A DNA stretch of 33,925 bases from CG1-02-35-72 sp036170135 (GTDB lineage: Bacteria > Bacteroidota > Bacteroidia > Flavobacteriales > Flavobacteriaceae). Below, piece by piece: positions 8,108 through 19,192 of this stretch; within the stretch, counting starts at the first letter, position 1, and every line of letters starts with the position of its first letter. Position numbers and translations under genes: made by a program. The notes beneath the pieces were generated by a model that saw only the letters and a list, made by a program, of their open reading frames with translations, did no database searches and had not been told where the DNA came from. The stretch is from the NCBI GenBank assembly GCA_036170135.1, contig JAVHOP010000100.1, positions 1 through 33,925 of the forward strand, written 5' to 3'.

Positions 8108-9319
8108 ATGAATTTATTTTTAACGCCTAAACTCAAAGAAATCCTTCCAAAAATCAAGGCGATTGTTCAAACTCAAATCATCCCACTCGAAACCGATTTT
8201 TTGCGACACAATTTTAGCAAAGTAAAACCAAAATTAGATGCCATCAGACAAATTGTAAAAGATGAAGGGCTTTGGAATCCGCATTTAAGCGCTCACCACG
8301 GCGGTATGGGATTGAGTTTGGTTGAATTTGGACAAATAAGCGAGGTTTTAGGGCATTCGCCTTACGGACATTACTGTTTTAACTGCAATGCACCCGATAT
8401 TGGCAATCAAGAATTATTGTTAGAAAACGCCTCCGATTATATCAAAGATACGTTTTTAGCACCGCTTTTAAAAGGAACAATTCGCAGTTGTTTTTCGATG
8501 ACAGAACCCGAATTTGCCGGTTCTAATCCTACCGAAATGGCTACAACAGCTGTAAAAGAAGGTGATTATTACATCATAAATGGGCACAAATGGTTTACTT
8601 CATCGGCCGATGGCGCCAGTTTTGCTGTGGTGATGGCTAACACCAATCCTGATGCCCAAAACAAATACCAACGCGCCAGTATGATTGTGGTTCCAACCGA
8701 CACCAAAGGCTTTGAATTGGTTTGCAACATTCCGGTGATGGGCGAAAGTAACGACGATTATTTTAGCCACGGCGAAGTGCGTTATACCAATTGTAAAGTG
8801 CCTCTAAAAAACCTTATCGGAATAGAAGGTGCCGGATTTAGTTTGGCACAACAGCGCTTAGGTCCGGGACGCATTCATCATTGTATGCGATGGATTGGTA
8901 TTTGTGAACGCGCTTTCGATTTAATGTGTCAACACGCGGTAACCCGTGATTTAGGAAATGGCATCAAACTCGCGCAAAAACAAAGCATTCAGAATTTTAT
9001 AGCCGAATCGCGCGCCGAAATTAACGCCGCCCGTTTGATGGTTTTACACACAGCTGCTAAAATAGATGCCGAAGGTGCCAAAGCCGCACGCATCGAGATT
9101 TCGACCATCAAATTTTATGTAGCCAACGTGTTGCAACGCGTGCTAGACCGCGCCATACAAACACACGGGGCGCTTGGTATAACCGATTATACCGTGTTGT
9201 CTTTTTGGTATCGACACGAACGTGCCGCCCGAATTTATGACGGACCAGACGAAGTTCATAAAGCCGCTTTAGCACGACAAATTTTAAAAGGCTACGGCTT
9301 AAACACTAAAGAGCTATGA
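8108..9319 (+). CDS. Acyl-CoA dehydrogenase, ACAD10/11 (LvaC-like) type
   Basis: The start is set at the ATG at 8108 (403 aa), because the longer GTG frame begins within the promoter. It is a single full-length acyl-CoA dehydrogenase: N-terminal helical domain, FAD-binding signature SCFSMTEPEFAGSN (about 128-140), middle beta domain, and C-terminal helical domain ending in RIYDGPDEVHK (376-385). The position of the catalytic Glu of medium-chain enzymes (IYEGTxQIQ) is Asp378, as in ACAD10/11-type proteins. The stop overlaps the start of the next gene, a phosphotransferase, by ATGA. ACAD10/11 in animals fuse these two domains, and in Pseudomonas levulinate catabolism LvaA and LvaC are separate; both systems phosphorylate a 4-hydroxyacyl-CoA and eliminate phosphate. 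I infer the same chemistry here; simple fatty acyl-CoA oxidation is the alternative. Confidence 0.93.
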   Translation: MNLFLTPKLKEILPKIKAIVQTQIIPLETDFLRHNFSKVKPKLDAIRQIVKDEGLWNPHLSAHHGGMGLSLVEFGQISEVLGHSPYGHYCFNCNAPDIGNQELLLENASDYIKDTFLAPLLKGTIRSCFSMTEPEFAGSNPTEMATTAVKEGDYYIINGHKWFTSSADGASFAVVMANTNPDAQNKYQRASMIVVPTDTKGFELVCNIPVMGESNDDYFSHGEVRYTNCKVPLKNLIGIEGAGFSLAQQRLGPGRIHHCMRWIGICERAFDLMCQHAVTRDLGNGIKLAQKQSIQNFIAESRAEINAARLMVLHTAAKIDAEGAKAARIEISTIKFYVANVLQRVLDRAIQTHGALGITDYTVLSFWYRHERAARIYDGPDEVHKAALARQILKGYGLNTKEL

Positions 9320-10387
9320 GCGTTTCACCCCTTGATCAAGCGCGAGATGTTCGTCCCGAAGAGGCGCTTGATTTAGTTGCCTTATCTAAATATTTATCGA
9401 CTGCTATACCAAATTTTGAAGGTATTACCGAGCTAAAACAATTCCCTGGTGGCTATTCAAACCTCACTTATCTCCTCAAAACATCGCGACGAGAATTTGT
9501 GCTGCGCAAACCACCAAAAGGCGCCAAAATAAAATCGGCACACGATATGAAACGAGAATATAATGTGTTGACATTATTGCAACCCGTTTATAAAAAAATG
9601 CCAAAACCTTATGTTTATTGTGATAACGAAGCCATTATTGGTGCGCCTTTTTTTGTGATGGAACGTGTCAGCGGTATTATTTTACGTCATACACCGCCCA
9701 AAAGTTTATCATTAAATGCGACATCTTTTAAAAAGCTTTCAACAAATTGCCTTTTAAATTTAGTCGATTTACACAATTTAGAACTCAAAAATTCACAATT
9801 AATTACTTTGGGAAACCCCGAAGGCTATGTTTCTCGTCAGGTTTCCGGTTGGATTGACCGTTATTTTAAAGCCGAAACCGATACCATAACCGGTATGAAT
9901 ACAGCAGCCGAGTGGCTGCAATCCAATCGACCTAAAAACTCGGCAACGGCATTTATTCACAACGATTATAAATACGATAACTTGGTTTTAGATGAAAATT
10001 CGCTCGACATTAAAGCAGTTTTAGATTGGGAAATGGCAACTATCGGTGACCCATTAATGGATTTGGGAACTACTTTGGCTTATTGGGTAGAGGCTACTGA
10101 TAATCTTGCGTTGCGCGCCTTTAACCTCACTTGGCCCGAAGGAAATTTAACGCGTGAACAACTCAGTCAAACTTATGCCGATTTACAGGGAATTAAAATT
10201 GACGACATCTTATTTTATTATGTATTTGGTTGTTTTAAAATTGGCGTGATTGGTCAACAAATATATGCGCGTTATCAAAAAGGTTTTACCAAAGACTCGC
10301 GTTTTGAAAACCTGATTTATGTGGTTAAGGCTTGCGCCGATAACGCCAAAAATGCTATTAAATTTAATAGGATACATAATTTTAGGT
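9316..10387 (+). CDS. APH-family phosphotransferase (ACAD11 N-domain / LvaA-like), 3' end lost in a gap
   Basis: The ATG at 9316 overlaps the dehydrogenase stop (ATGA), indicating translational coupling. 357 codons are seen before the N gap; the family is usually about 340-360 aa, so only a few residues and the stop are missing. Kinase features are an N-lobe loop FPGGYSNLTYLL (43-54), a Lys in VLRKPP (65), the catalytic loop HNDYKYDNLVLD (215-226) and the metal-binding DWE (237-239) followed by DPLMDLGTTLAYW. The similarity is to the N-terminal kinase domain of ACAD10/11 and to LvaA, which phosphorylates 4-hydroxyacyl-CoA, rather than to antibiotic kinases. Adjacent to an ACAD of matching subtype, it most likely serves hydroxy-acid catabolism. 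No LvaB-like small partner is visible. Confidence 0.9.
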
Positions 10388-10487
10388 NNNNNNNNNNNNN
10401 NNNNNNNNNNNNNNNNNNNNNNNNNNNNNNNNNNNNNNNNNNNNNNNNNNNNNNNNNNNNNNNNNNNNNNNNNNNNNNNNNNNNNNN
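10388..10487. other. Assembly gap (100 N) hiding two gene ends
   Basis: The flanks share no overlap, so real sequence of unknown length is missing. It contains the 3' end of the phosphotransferase and of the convergent kinase. The right flank opens with TTTAAAAGCGTTACGCGGCG, which also occurs in the paralogous kinase at about 12906. Confidence 0.9.
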
Positions 10488-12745
10488 TTTAAAAGCGTTA
10501 CGCGGCGTTCAATATTTTTTATGCCGGCACCCTTGTGTTCGCCTTTCATTTTCTCAAAATCAATACCAACACCATTGTCTTTTATCACAATTTTTAAATC
10601 GTTATTTTTTGTTTTAGTCAAGATAATCATTGCTTTTTTGGCTAATGAATGGCGGATTGTGTTGGTGGCTACTTCTTGCGTAATTCTAAAAATATGTGTT
10701 TTAATTTCTTTGGGAATTTCTGCTTCTGTAATTCCGTTGCATAAAAAGGTGAAATCGATATTTCTGGTTTCGCTGTAATCAATACAAATATGTTCTAAGG
10801 CTTTAATTAAGCCGTCTTCTTTTACTTGTTTAGACATCAATCCGTGGGCGATATTTCGGGCTTCGTTAATGGCGCTCAGATTCATTTCTTTAATTTTTGC
10901 CAGATGTTTATTGTTATCGTCTGTGCGCCCTTGGTTTATTTTTAGGAGCACATCTATATACATAGACTCAGCCGATAATATTTGACTAATTCCGTCGTGA
11001 AGATCTTCGCCAAAGGCTTGTTTTTCGACTTCTTGAGCATCAACAAAAGCTTGTACAAATTGACGTTCGAGCACTTTCTTTTCACTGATATCCTGCATCA
11101 CCACGTAAATCTTTTTGACGCTGTTATCGTAAAAACCATAATTTAAGAGGCTGATAATCTCATCAGTTTCAATGTTAATAAATCTAATTTCTACTTCAAA
11201 AACTTTGTCTTTTAATACTAAACCTTCGATTGCATTTTCAAATTTTTCAACATCGGCGAGAATGATTGACTTTTTAAATGCTTCTAGCGGGATGACTCCG
11301 GCATCATAACCTGTTATAAATTTTGCCCCGTTAGATAAAGTGAGGTTATTTGTTTCAATATCGAGTACCCAATTGCCAAGTTTAGCTACTATTTCGGCAC
11401 GTTCTAGCCTTTCGCGATATTCTAAAACTTCGGCTTCAACGGTTTTTAATTCGGTAATATCGAGCAAGATTCCTATTAATTTATCGGGTTCACCTTGTTC
11501 GTCATAAGTGATATCTGCAATAGAATGAAGCCAAATAACACGGCCATCGGTATTAATAATTCGATGCACCACGTTGTAATTTGATTTTTTATTTTTTGCC
11601 TTTTCGAGTGCTTTTTCTACTTTTTCAACATCGTCCGGATGAATGGCATCTGTAATTACCTTGCCAGACATGTGTGGTTTTGTTTCGTTTATGCCGAATA
11701 ACGCATTTAATTCGGGTGACGTTTCTACTAAATTGGTTTTTCTATCCCAAAATAAAAAGACAATACCCGCCGATTTTTGTGATAAAATTAATTTATGTTG
11801 GCTTGTTTCAAATTTTTCAGCCGCCTTTGCTATTTTTCTCCTCAAGGTGTACACCCAAATAAAACCAATAAAAATTAAGACAAGCAACCCGCTTACAATA
11901 TTTATAAGTAAATTATAATTTATAGGTTTTTTTGGGGTAGCGGAAACCCACACACCAATTTCGTCATAATAAAATGAATTTTTATCGGCTTTCCAAATCT
12001 TTAGAGTTTTATCAATTGTATTTAGCAACTCAGTATTTTTCCCTTTTTTTGTAGCAAAAACTAAATTATTAGGCGAAAACATGATGGTGCTTTGTTTAAT
12101 AAAATATTTTTGAATGAGCCTAAAACCCGTCAAATTATCGGTAATACCTGCCGCTATCTTTTTTTGTTCAAGTGCTTCAGCCATCGCTTCATAACTTGGA
12201 TACTCAAAAAAAGTAACATCGATATTAAAATTTGAAATAAATTTTTTAAAAGCTATACTAGTCGCCTCATTTGGTACAATTCCAATTGTTTTACCTATTA
12301 AATCGTTCACGCCTTTTATTTCTGAATCTTCTGTAATATAAACCTCTCCCCAAACATTTAAAACCGATTCTTTGCTGAAGTCAACTAGCTTTTCGCGTTG
12401 CGGAAGATTCCATACATCTGGCAGTAAATCAATTTCCCCGCTGAGTAATTTATTATAAACCTCCTCCCAAGTGCCATAAACATAGTCTATTTTCCAGTTG
12501 TTTTCTTGGGCTATTACCGCTAACAAATTAGGAAAAATTCCGGATGCTTTTCCGTTGACAAATTCTTGAATAGGCGGATCATTATTAATACCTACTCGTA
12601 TATGTTTTTGAACGGGCTGTGGACTTTGGGCACTTGCACTGAACCCTAAAAAAGACCACAGCAAAAAATAAATTAAAAAAGCAGACTTATACAGCGTGTT
12701 AATTTTTAACAGATTTGAGCATTTACTTAAAGCTAAATTATTCAT
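10488..12745 (-). CDS. Sensor histidine kinase with periplasmic solute-binding-protein sensor, two PAS and HisKA_3 (C-terminus lost in a gap)
   Basis: 752 residues are visible. A signal peptide or N-terminal anchor (to SASAQ, residue 40) precedes a type 3 solute-binding-protein domain (about 47-265: IRVGINNDPPIQEF, GEIDLLPDVW, IGKTIGIVPN). A transmembrane helix (about 277-301), PAS 1 (about 322-432, ending LLDITELK), PAS 2 (about 450-555), a HisKA_3 domain with phospho-His583 (FGEDLHDGISQIL) and an HATPase (N-box TQEVATNTIRHS, G1 DNGVGID, GAGIKNIERR) follow. The final beta strands of the ATPase are in the gap. From PAS 2 on it closely resembles the kinase at 12827-18270, 81 bp upstream on the same strand. 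No LuxR-type regulator, the usual HisKA_3 partner, is in the window. The SBP domain suggests sensing of an amino acid or similar small solute. Confidence 0.9.
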
Positions 12746-12773
12746 AATTTACGCACTTTTATAATAAGATTCA

Positions 12774-12789
12774 TCATACTTCAGTATGA
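12774..12789. repeat. Short perfect palindrome between the two tandem kinases
   Basis: TCATACT-TC-AGTATGA has 7-bp arms and a 2-nt centre, 29 bp upstream of the start of the SBP kinase. It could be an operator or the remnant of a dispersed intergenic hairpin repeat; the loop is too short and there is no U run, so it is not a terminator. Confidence 0.5.
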
Positions 12790-12826
12790 CATAAAAGAGT
12801 ATTTTTTATTTTAAAATTCACCATTT

Positions 12827-15800
12827 CTAATTGATAGCATTTAAAGGTACCGCTATGGTATAACAGGTTCCTTGATTTGGTGCTGTGTCAAGTTTTAATT
12901 TGCCATTTAAAAGCGTTACGCGGCGCTCGATATTCTTAAGTCCGGCTCCTTTCTTTTCGCGTTCCATTTTTTCTAAGTCCATACCAACACCATCGTCTTT
13001 AACGATGAGCTGTAGCTGATTTTGATTGGTCTTTGTCAGACTTATTTCGCTATTTTTAGCGCCCGAATGGCGAATGATATTGGTAGAAATTTCTTGTGTA
13101 ATTCTAAACAGGTTGATTTTTATTTCTTTTGAAATCTCTTCTTCTACCAGCCCTTTCTTTTCAAACTTAAATATAATTTTTTTAGATTGGTTAAAATCTT
13201 TGCATAACAGTTCAACAGCTTTAAGCAAACCAACTTCTTTTAATTGTTTCGACATTAAACCATGAGCGATATTTCTGGCATCGGTAATGGCTCTTAAATT
13301 GAGTGTTTTAATTTTGTCTAGTGCGTCAAGCACTCTCGCATCATCGCTTTTATAGAGTTTATTGAGCACTTCAACATACATCGATTCGGCTGCCAAAATC
13401 TGGCTGATACCATCGTGTAAATCTTCGCCAAAACTTATTTTTTCTTGCTCTTGGGCATCTATAAAAGCATGAATAAAATCACGCTCTAATTTGCGTTTTT
13501 CGGTTATATCTTTTTGAGTACTGATAAAATGAGTAATCACGCCATCGCTATTTTTAACAGGCGAAATATTGGCTTCTACCAAATATTTTGAGCCGTCTTT
13601 GCGCTTGTTTAAAAATTCACTCTTCCAAGTTTTGCCTTCTAGAATGGTATTCCAAAGCTTTTCATAAAATTCAATAGACTGTTCTCCCGATTTTAAAATA
13701 CGTGGATTTTTGCCTAAAACTTCTTGTTCTGAATAACCACTAATATCTTTAAATGCCGGATTTACATATTGAATACCACCTCTTAAATCGGTAATAATAA
13801 CTGCCTCATCACTTTGTATAAGTGTCTGATTTAACAAACTAATCTTTTCGAAATCTCGCGATTGTTTAATGACTTGACTAATATTTGCAGCAATTAATTC
13901 TAACAAGGCTAAATCGCCTTTACTATATGCATTTTCATCGGTATAACTCTGAATAACAATGGCACCAATAGCTTCGTCTTCAACTATTAACGGAACACCC
14001 ATCCAGCATTGACTCAAGGGACCTAAAACGCTTATTTTCTTTCCTTTCTTTAAATTTTTTAGTTCTATTTCGGTGGCTAATAATGATTTTTTGGTGTCGA
14101 TTATATATCCCGTTAAGGTTTTTCCTTTTGGAAAATCAGAGCCTTCATCTTGTTCATCTACCATATAAGGCGTGCTAATCATTCCGGTTTTTTTATCGTA
14201 TAAAGCAATAAAAAAATTATTGGTATTGATTAGGGTTCCTAATGCTGATTTTATAAAGTTAAAGAGTACTTTAAGACTTGTTGATTGGTTTGCCTCTTTA
14301 GTAATGTTAAAGATAACTTCTTTAATTTTGGCTTCGCGCTGTGCTTCTGAGATATCTTTTATAAAGGCACAAAAAATAGGATGGCCTTTGCTCTGCCAAT
14401 TGTTTAAAGACATTTCAATAGGAAATACTTGCCCTTGTTTGTTAACGCCTTCAATTTTTATAGATTCTCTAAGGGTTAAATAACCTCGTTCGCAGGCTTT
14501 GTTAAAGGCAGTGATGTGTGCTTTTTGTGATTTTTCGGGCATAATTATTTGCAAAGGCTGTCCAATAAATTCTTTTTTAGTATAACCAAACAGGCGCTCG
14601 CTAGCGCTATTACATTCAATAATAAGACCTTTCTCGTCGGCTAAAATAATGGCAGCGTAAGCTGTTTCGGTAATTTTTTTAAATTGAACATCTTTTTCAA
14701 CTTTTTCGGTAACGTCTAATCCGATGTTTACATAGGTATTGCCAACGCCTTTAGAAAGTTGCCATTCTATCCATTTATAATCGCCATTTTTTGTTTTAAC
14801 AGCCCTTGTTGAGGTTTTAGTAAATGTTGACGCTATTGATAACTTTTGATGAATGGCTTTTTGGACTTTTTTAATTTCCTCTTCATTATCAATGGTAAGT
14901 TGCCACCATTTTTGGCCTAAAACTTCTTTGGGTTCATAACCTAAAATTGATTTAATACTAGGCGAAGCATAAACCACATTGTCATCAAAATCGTTTACAA
15001 ATATTAAGGTATTGATGTGATTTAAAATATCNNNNNNNNNNNNNNNNNNNNNNNNNNNNNNNNNNNNNNNNNNNNNNNNNNNNNNNNNNNNNNNNNNNNN
15101 NNNNNNNNNNNNNNNNNNNNNNNNNNNNNNNGTAATATCTTGAATGGTGCCAATCATTTTTATGAGCTCGCCATTTGGGCTAATTTCTAATTCTCCTAAC
15201 CCGTGCACCCAACGTACCTTTTTGTCGTTTTGCCTAATAATGCGGTATTCCATCTTAAAACTTTCATGGTTTGCTATGATGTTTTTTGTAAGATAGTTTT
15301 GCATCATCTCCCGATCTTCGGGATGAACAACTTGAAGCCATTCGGCTACCTTTTTTGGGGTTTCTTTATTAATACCAAGAATGTTATTTAAAACGGCAGA
15401 GCTTTCCCACAAACCCGTTGCAAAGTCTAAACTATAAGAACCGATGTTGGCAATTTCTTGAGATTTTTGTAATAAATACTCACTATTCTTTAATACTTTT
15501 TCTATAAGTTTGCTTTCGGTTACATCTTGAATGGTGCCAATAAAATTAGTAGCTACACCATCTTTATAAATAATTTCGGCAATACTGTGAATCCATTTAA
15601 GTGTTTTGGTTTCTTTGGTTATGATACGAAAATTTCTATCGTATTTTAGGCCTGTTTTAATAACGTGTTCTAAAACTTTTTGATTTTCGGCAACATCATC
15701 TGGATGGACTAGGGCGCGCCAGTCGTTATAAAAATCAACTGGTTTTGAGGTATCTAGTTCTGTAATATCACTAAATATTTTAGAACAATTGCCAAACTTG

Positions 15801-18270
15801 GTTAAAAGGTCTAAATTATAGCTACCTAATTTGGCGATTTTTTGGGCATTTAATAACTCGTTTTGGCTTTCTTTAAGGTTATTTTCGGCTAATTTGCGCT
15901 CGGTAATGTCTTGTAAAGAAACTATGGCTTGGCTCGTGCCTTCAATTTTGGTAATATTAACTAAGACTGTAATAAGCACGCCATTTGAAGTCAGCATTCC
16001 CATTTCCGATGAAAATTTTGAGTCGCCATGATTAATTGCTACTAAAATTTTCTTAAAAACAATAAATGAGTTTCGATTATAATATTTACTTAGATTATTA
16101 ATAATCTCATTTTTATCGGTTTCGTTTAGCAACTTTAAGGTAAAATTATTGATGTTTAAGATTTTTATTTTTGAAAGACATTCAAATACAAAAGCGGTGT
16201 TATTATCTAAATAAGTTTTTAAATCGGCGGTATTAAGACTTAAAGTTTTTAAAAGTTGCTCAACTCCCGAAATCTCATTTTCCCATAGTGACAAGGGGTT
16301 TTGGTCAAAAAGATTTTTAAACCGATTGTCGCTTTCAATAATTTGTTCTTGTTGTTCTAAATTTTTAATTTCTAATTCTTTACGTTCGGTAATATCGGTA
16401 TGCACGCCAATAATTCGAACTGGTTTTTTAGCCTCATTTCGTTCAATAACACTTCCACGGTCTAAAATCCATTTATAGGTTCCATCTTTGCAAAGCATGC
16501 GGTATTCGGCGCGATAAACGGGAGTTATATTGTCGTAGTGTAAATGGACTGAAAATTTTACGCGCTCTAAATCATCCGGATGTACCAATGTTTCCCAAGT
16601 ACTTTCAATATTTTTAATTTCATGTTCTTGGTATCCTAACATTTCTTTCCAACGTTTAGAATAGTAAAAGGTATTTTCTTTATAGTTGATATCCCATAAA
16701 CCATCGTTGGCACTTTCTATAGCTAATCTCCAACGGTTTTCGCTTTCTAAAAGACTTTGTTTGGCTTGGTTGCGTTCGCTAATNNNNNNNNNNNNNNNNN
16801 NNNNNNNNNNNNNNNNNNNNNNNNNNNNNNNNNNNNNNNNNNNNNNNNNNNNNNNNNNNNNNNNNNNNNNNNNNNNNNNNNNNTCCAACGGTTTTCGCTT
16901 TCTAAAAGACTTTGTTTGGCTTGGTTGCGTTCGCTAATGTCAATAATTACCGCTAAAAAGGCATCGTTATCACTATGTTTACCTTTTTGAATGTGCATTT
17001 CAACTGGATAAGTTGTGCCATTTTTACGCTGGTGTTGGGTTTCTAAAACTACTGTTTTGGTTGTGGTTAATTTGGTGCGAAGGTTTTCAAAATTCTCGGG
17101 CGTCATTTCAGGCGAAATATCCTGAAGCTTTAAATTTAAAATTTCTTCTTTTAAATAGCCCAAATTAAAGATAACGGTATCATTAATTTGAATGATTCGG
17201 GTGCTATTGTAATCAATAATATAGATTTCGTTTAACGACGATTCTATAATCTGATTTAAATTCAGCAGTTTTATGTCGGCCTCTTTTTGCTCGGTAATGT
17301 CTTGAATTACACCTAAAGCAGAATCTAAATTACCATCTTTATCTTTAGTTGGCGTATCGGCAATATGATGTATCCACCTCTGTACACCATCTTTAGGTCG
17401 GATAATGCGATAGGTAACATCAAGCGGTATGTTTGGATTTAATTTGCGCTTTTCTAAAACCGATGTTAATATTGTTTTATCGTTTGGATGGATGCAATCT
17501 ATCCATGTTTGCAGGCTTAATAATTTATCGGGCAATCCTATGGTTTCGATAATATATCTTGAAGCTCGGTAGGTTGAATTTTTAAAATTAAAATTGTAAT
17601 ACCCAATATTAAAAATATTTTGAGCTTGTTCTAAAAAACTATTATTCTCTTTTAATTGACTGATAGATGCTGTTTTTTCTTTTTCTAGTTGATCTCTTAT
17701 TTGTCTGCTTTTTCTATAATAAAAGTAGAAGACTAAAAAATAAAGCATAATTAAGATGCTTAATACAAATTGAATAAAATTTATTATAGACAATTGACCT
17801 GAAACAACCCTAACCAATTCATTTTGTGTGGATTCGTTTTGATTGCGTAGGGTAATAAATATCGATTCTCTATTTTCGGTTAAAAGGTCATGATATTTAG
17901 AAGGCGTCAGCGATTCGTAATTTATCAATTTGTCTAAAATACTTTTGAAAGCTTCCTTTACTTGAGGTGCCGAATAGAAAAATAAATTATGATTGATACT
18001 ATCAATTAAAATGTCATTTTTTATGGATTCAATAGCCCTTGCCATACTTGGCTTAGGAAAAACACTTTCTAAATCGTGCTCGCTTTGATAAAATTTATCT
18101 AATTCCGTTTGGGCTTTTTCCAAATTACTTTCAACAACATTCGAAGCTTGAACAATAGATAGCTGTTCGCTGTTTATGTGAGAGTTTAAAATTATAGTTA
18201 TAAAAGTGAACAAAAACAACAAAAGACCAAAAACAGATATAATTTTTTGTTTAAAATCATTTGTAACCAT
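12827..18270 (-). CDS. Giant multi-PAS/GAF sensor histidine kinase (interrupted by two gaps)
   Basis: Two open frames are joined here. The gap at 16784-16883 has the same 55-mer on both sides, and removing 155 bp puts both parts in one frame (about 1762 aa, counting the second gap at 15032-15131 as 100 nt). Order: TM helix (10-29), periplasmic region, TM helix (about 163-185), and about nine PAS domains (near 215, 340, 463, 600, 750, 880, 1029, 1142 and 1423), many ending in DITE or DISE. A GAF domain (about 1265-1420) lies before the last PAS. The HisKA_3 motif FGEDLHDGISQIL has phospho-His near 1567, and a complete HATPase ends the protein (VKDDGVGMD, GAGLKNIERR). It is far larger than typical PAS kinases. 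Its partner regulator is not visible. The start is the ATG at 18270, divergent from menG. Confidence 0.88.
15032..15131. other. Assembly gap (100 N) inside the giant kinase
   Basis: No shared k-mer flanks it. About 33 residues linking PAS 6 (ending GTIQDI) and PAS 7 (starting DILNHINTL) would fit a normal inter-PAS helix, and the frame is consistent with about 100 nt missing, but larger multiples are possible. Confidence 0.85.
16784..16883. other. Assembly gap (100 N) that is a 55-bp contig overlap
   Basis: 16729-16783 is identical to 16884-16938. Collapsing this overlap gives a continuous kinase frame through the linker SLLESENRW into the next PAS domain, so no coding sequence need be missing. 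Confidence 0.9.
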
Positions 18271-18426
18271 GGGCCTAAATTATTCTAAAAATTGTTTTCA
18301 ATTTAAATTTATTTGCCTGGGGGGAGTAAATACGGCTTAAAGGTAAAATTATTTAATTAAATACCTAAAAAATTAATTTAAAAAATTTGGCTTGCGTATT
18401 GAACTTTAAAATGATAGATGAATTTG

Positions 18427-18434
18427 TATCTTTG
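18427..18434 (+). promoter_or_regulatory. -7 promoter box of menG-porT
   Basis: TATCTTTG matches TAnnTTTG, with transcription expected near 18441. The nearest TTG upstream has a 25-bp spacer, longer than usual. The ATG at 18418 lies upstream of this box and so cannot be the start. Confidence 0.65.
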
Positions 18435-18453
18435 CGGAAACTTTAAAAGCCAC

Positions 18454-19182
18454 ATGGATACAATTGTTAAGCCGTATAAGGATTCTGATTTAAGCAAAAA
18501 AGATCAAGTTGCACAAATGTTTGACAACATCTCTAAAAAGTACGATTTTTTAAATCACTTTTTGTCGATGGGGATTGATATAGGATGGCGCAAAAAGGTG
18601 GTTAAAATAGTCGGTAAAAAAAATCCTGATTCAATTTTAGATATCGCTACCGGCACCGGCGATTTAGCCATCATGTTATCTAATTTGAATGTTTCAGAAA
18701 TTATTGGATTAGATCTTTCTGAAGGCATGCTAGCGGTAGGAAAAGAAAAAGTAAAAGCAAAGCATTTGTCTTTGGTTATTACCTTGATTCAAGGCGATTC
18801 TGAAAATTTACCCTTTGAAGACAATCGTTTTGATGCCATAACTGTAGCTTTTGGAGTGCGTAATTTCGAAAATTTAGAAAAAGGTTTATCCGAAATATTA
18901 AGAGTTTTAAAACCTCAAGGCACTTTGGTTATTTTAGAATTTTCTATACCTGAATCGTTTATAATGAGAAATTTATACAGATTTTACTCAACGATAATAC
19001 TGCCATTTTTAGGAAAATTAATATCTAAAGATCGGTCGGCTTATACCTATTTACCCGAATCGGTTGCGGCATTTCCGTACGGCAAGGCGTTTAACCAAAT
19101 TTTAAAAAATGTTGGATATAAAGCAATAGAAAACCAACCTGTTTCGTTTGGTATCGCAACAATTTATTCGGCTTTAAAATAA
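18454..19182 (+). CDS. menG: Demethylmenaquinone methyltransferase
   Basis: The 242-aa protein from ATG 18454 has the family's usual length. It is a class I SAM methyltransferase of the UbiE/MenG family: KKDQVAQMFDNISKKYDFLN (16-35) is the N-terminal family signature, SAM motif I is LDIATGTGDLA (62-72), and the second signature is RVLKPQGTLVILEFS. In Bacteroidota, which make menaquinone and not ubiquinone, it carries out the last methylation of menaquinone synthesis at the inner face of the membrane. The start at 18454 is preferred over ATG 18418 because a promoter box lies between them. porT follows after 10 bp, so the two are probably co-transcribed; the pairing recurs in flavobacteria and has no known functional reason. 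Confidence 0.95.
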   Translation: MDTIVKPYKDSDLSKKDQVAQMFDNISKKYDFLNHFLSMGIDIGWRKKVVKIVGKKNPDSILDIATGTGDLAIMLSNLNVSEIIGLDLSEGMLAVGKEKVKAKHLSLVITLIQGDSENLPFEDNRFDAITVAFGVRNFENLEKGLSEILRVLKPQGTLVILEFSIPESFIMRNLYRFYSTIILPFLGKLISKDRSAYTYLPESVAAFPYGKAFNQILKNVGYKAIENQPVSFGIATIYSALK

Positions 19183-19192
19183 TTATTAAAAT

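Noticed and set aside
18418..18453. ATG 18418 as menG start
   Set aside because: It precedes the promoter box TATCTTTG; the family N-terminus begins at 18454.
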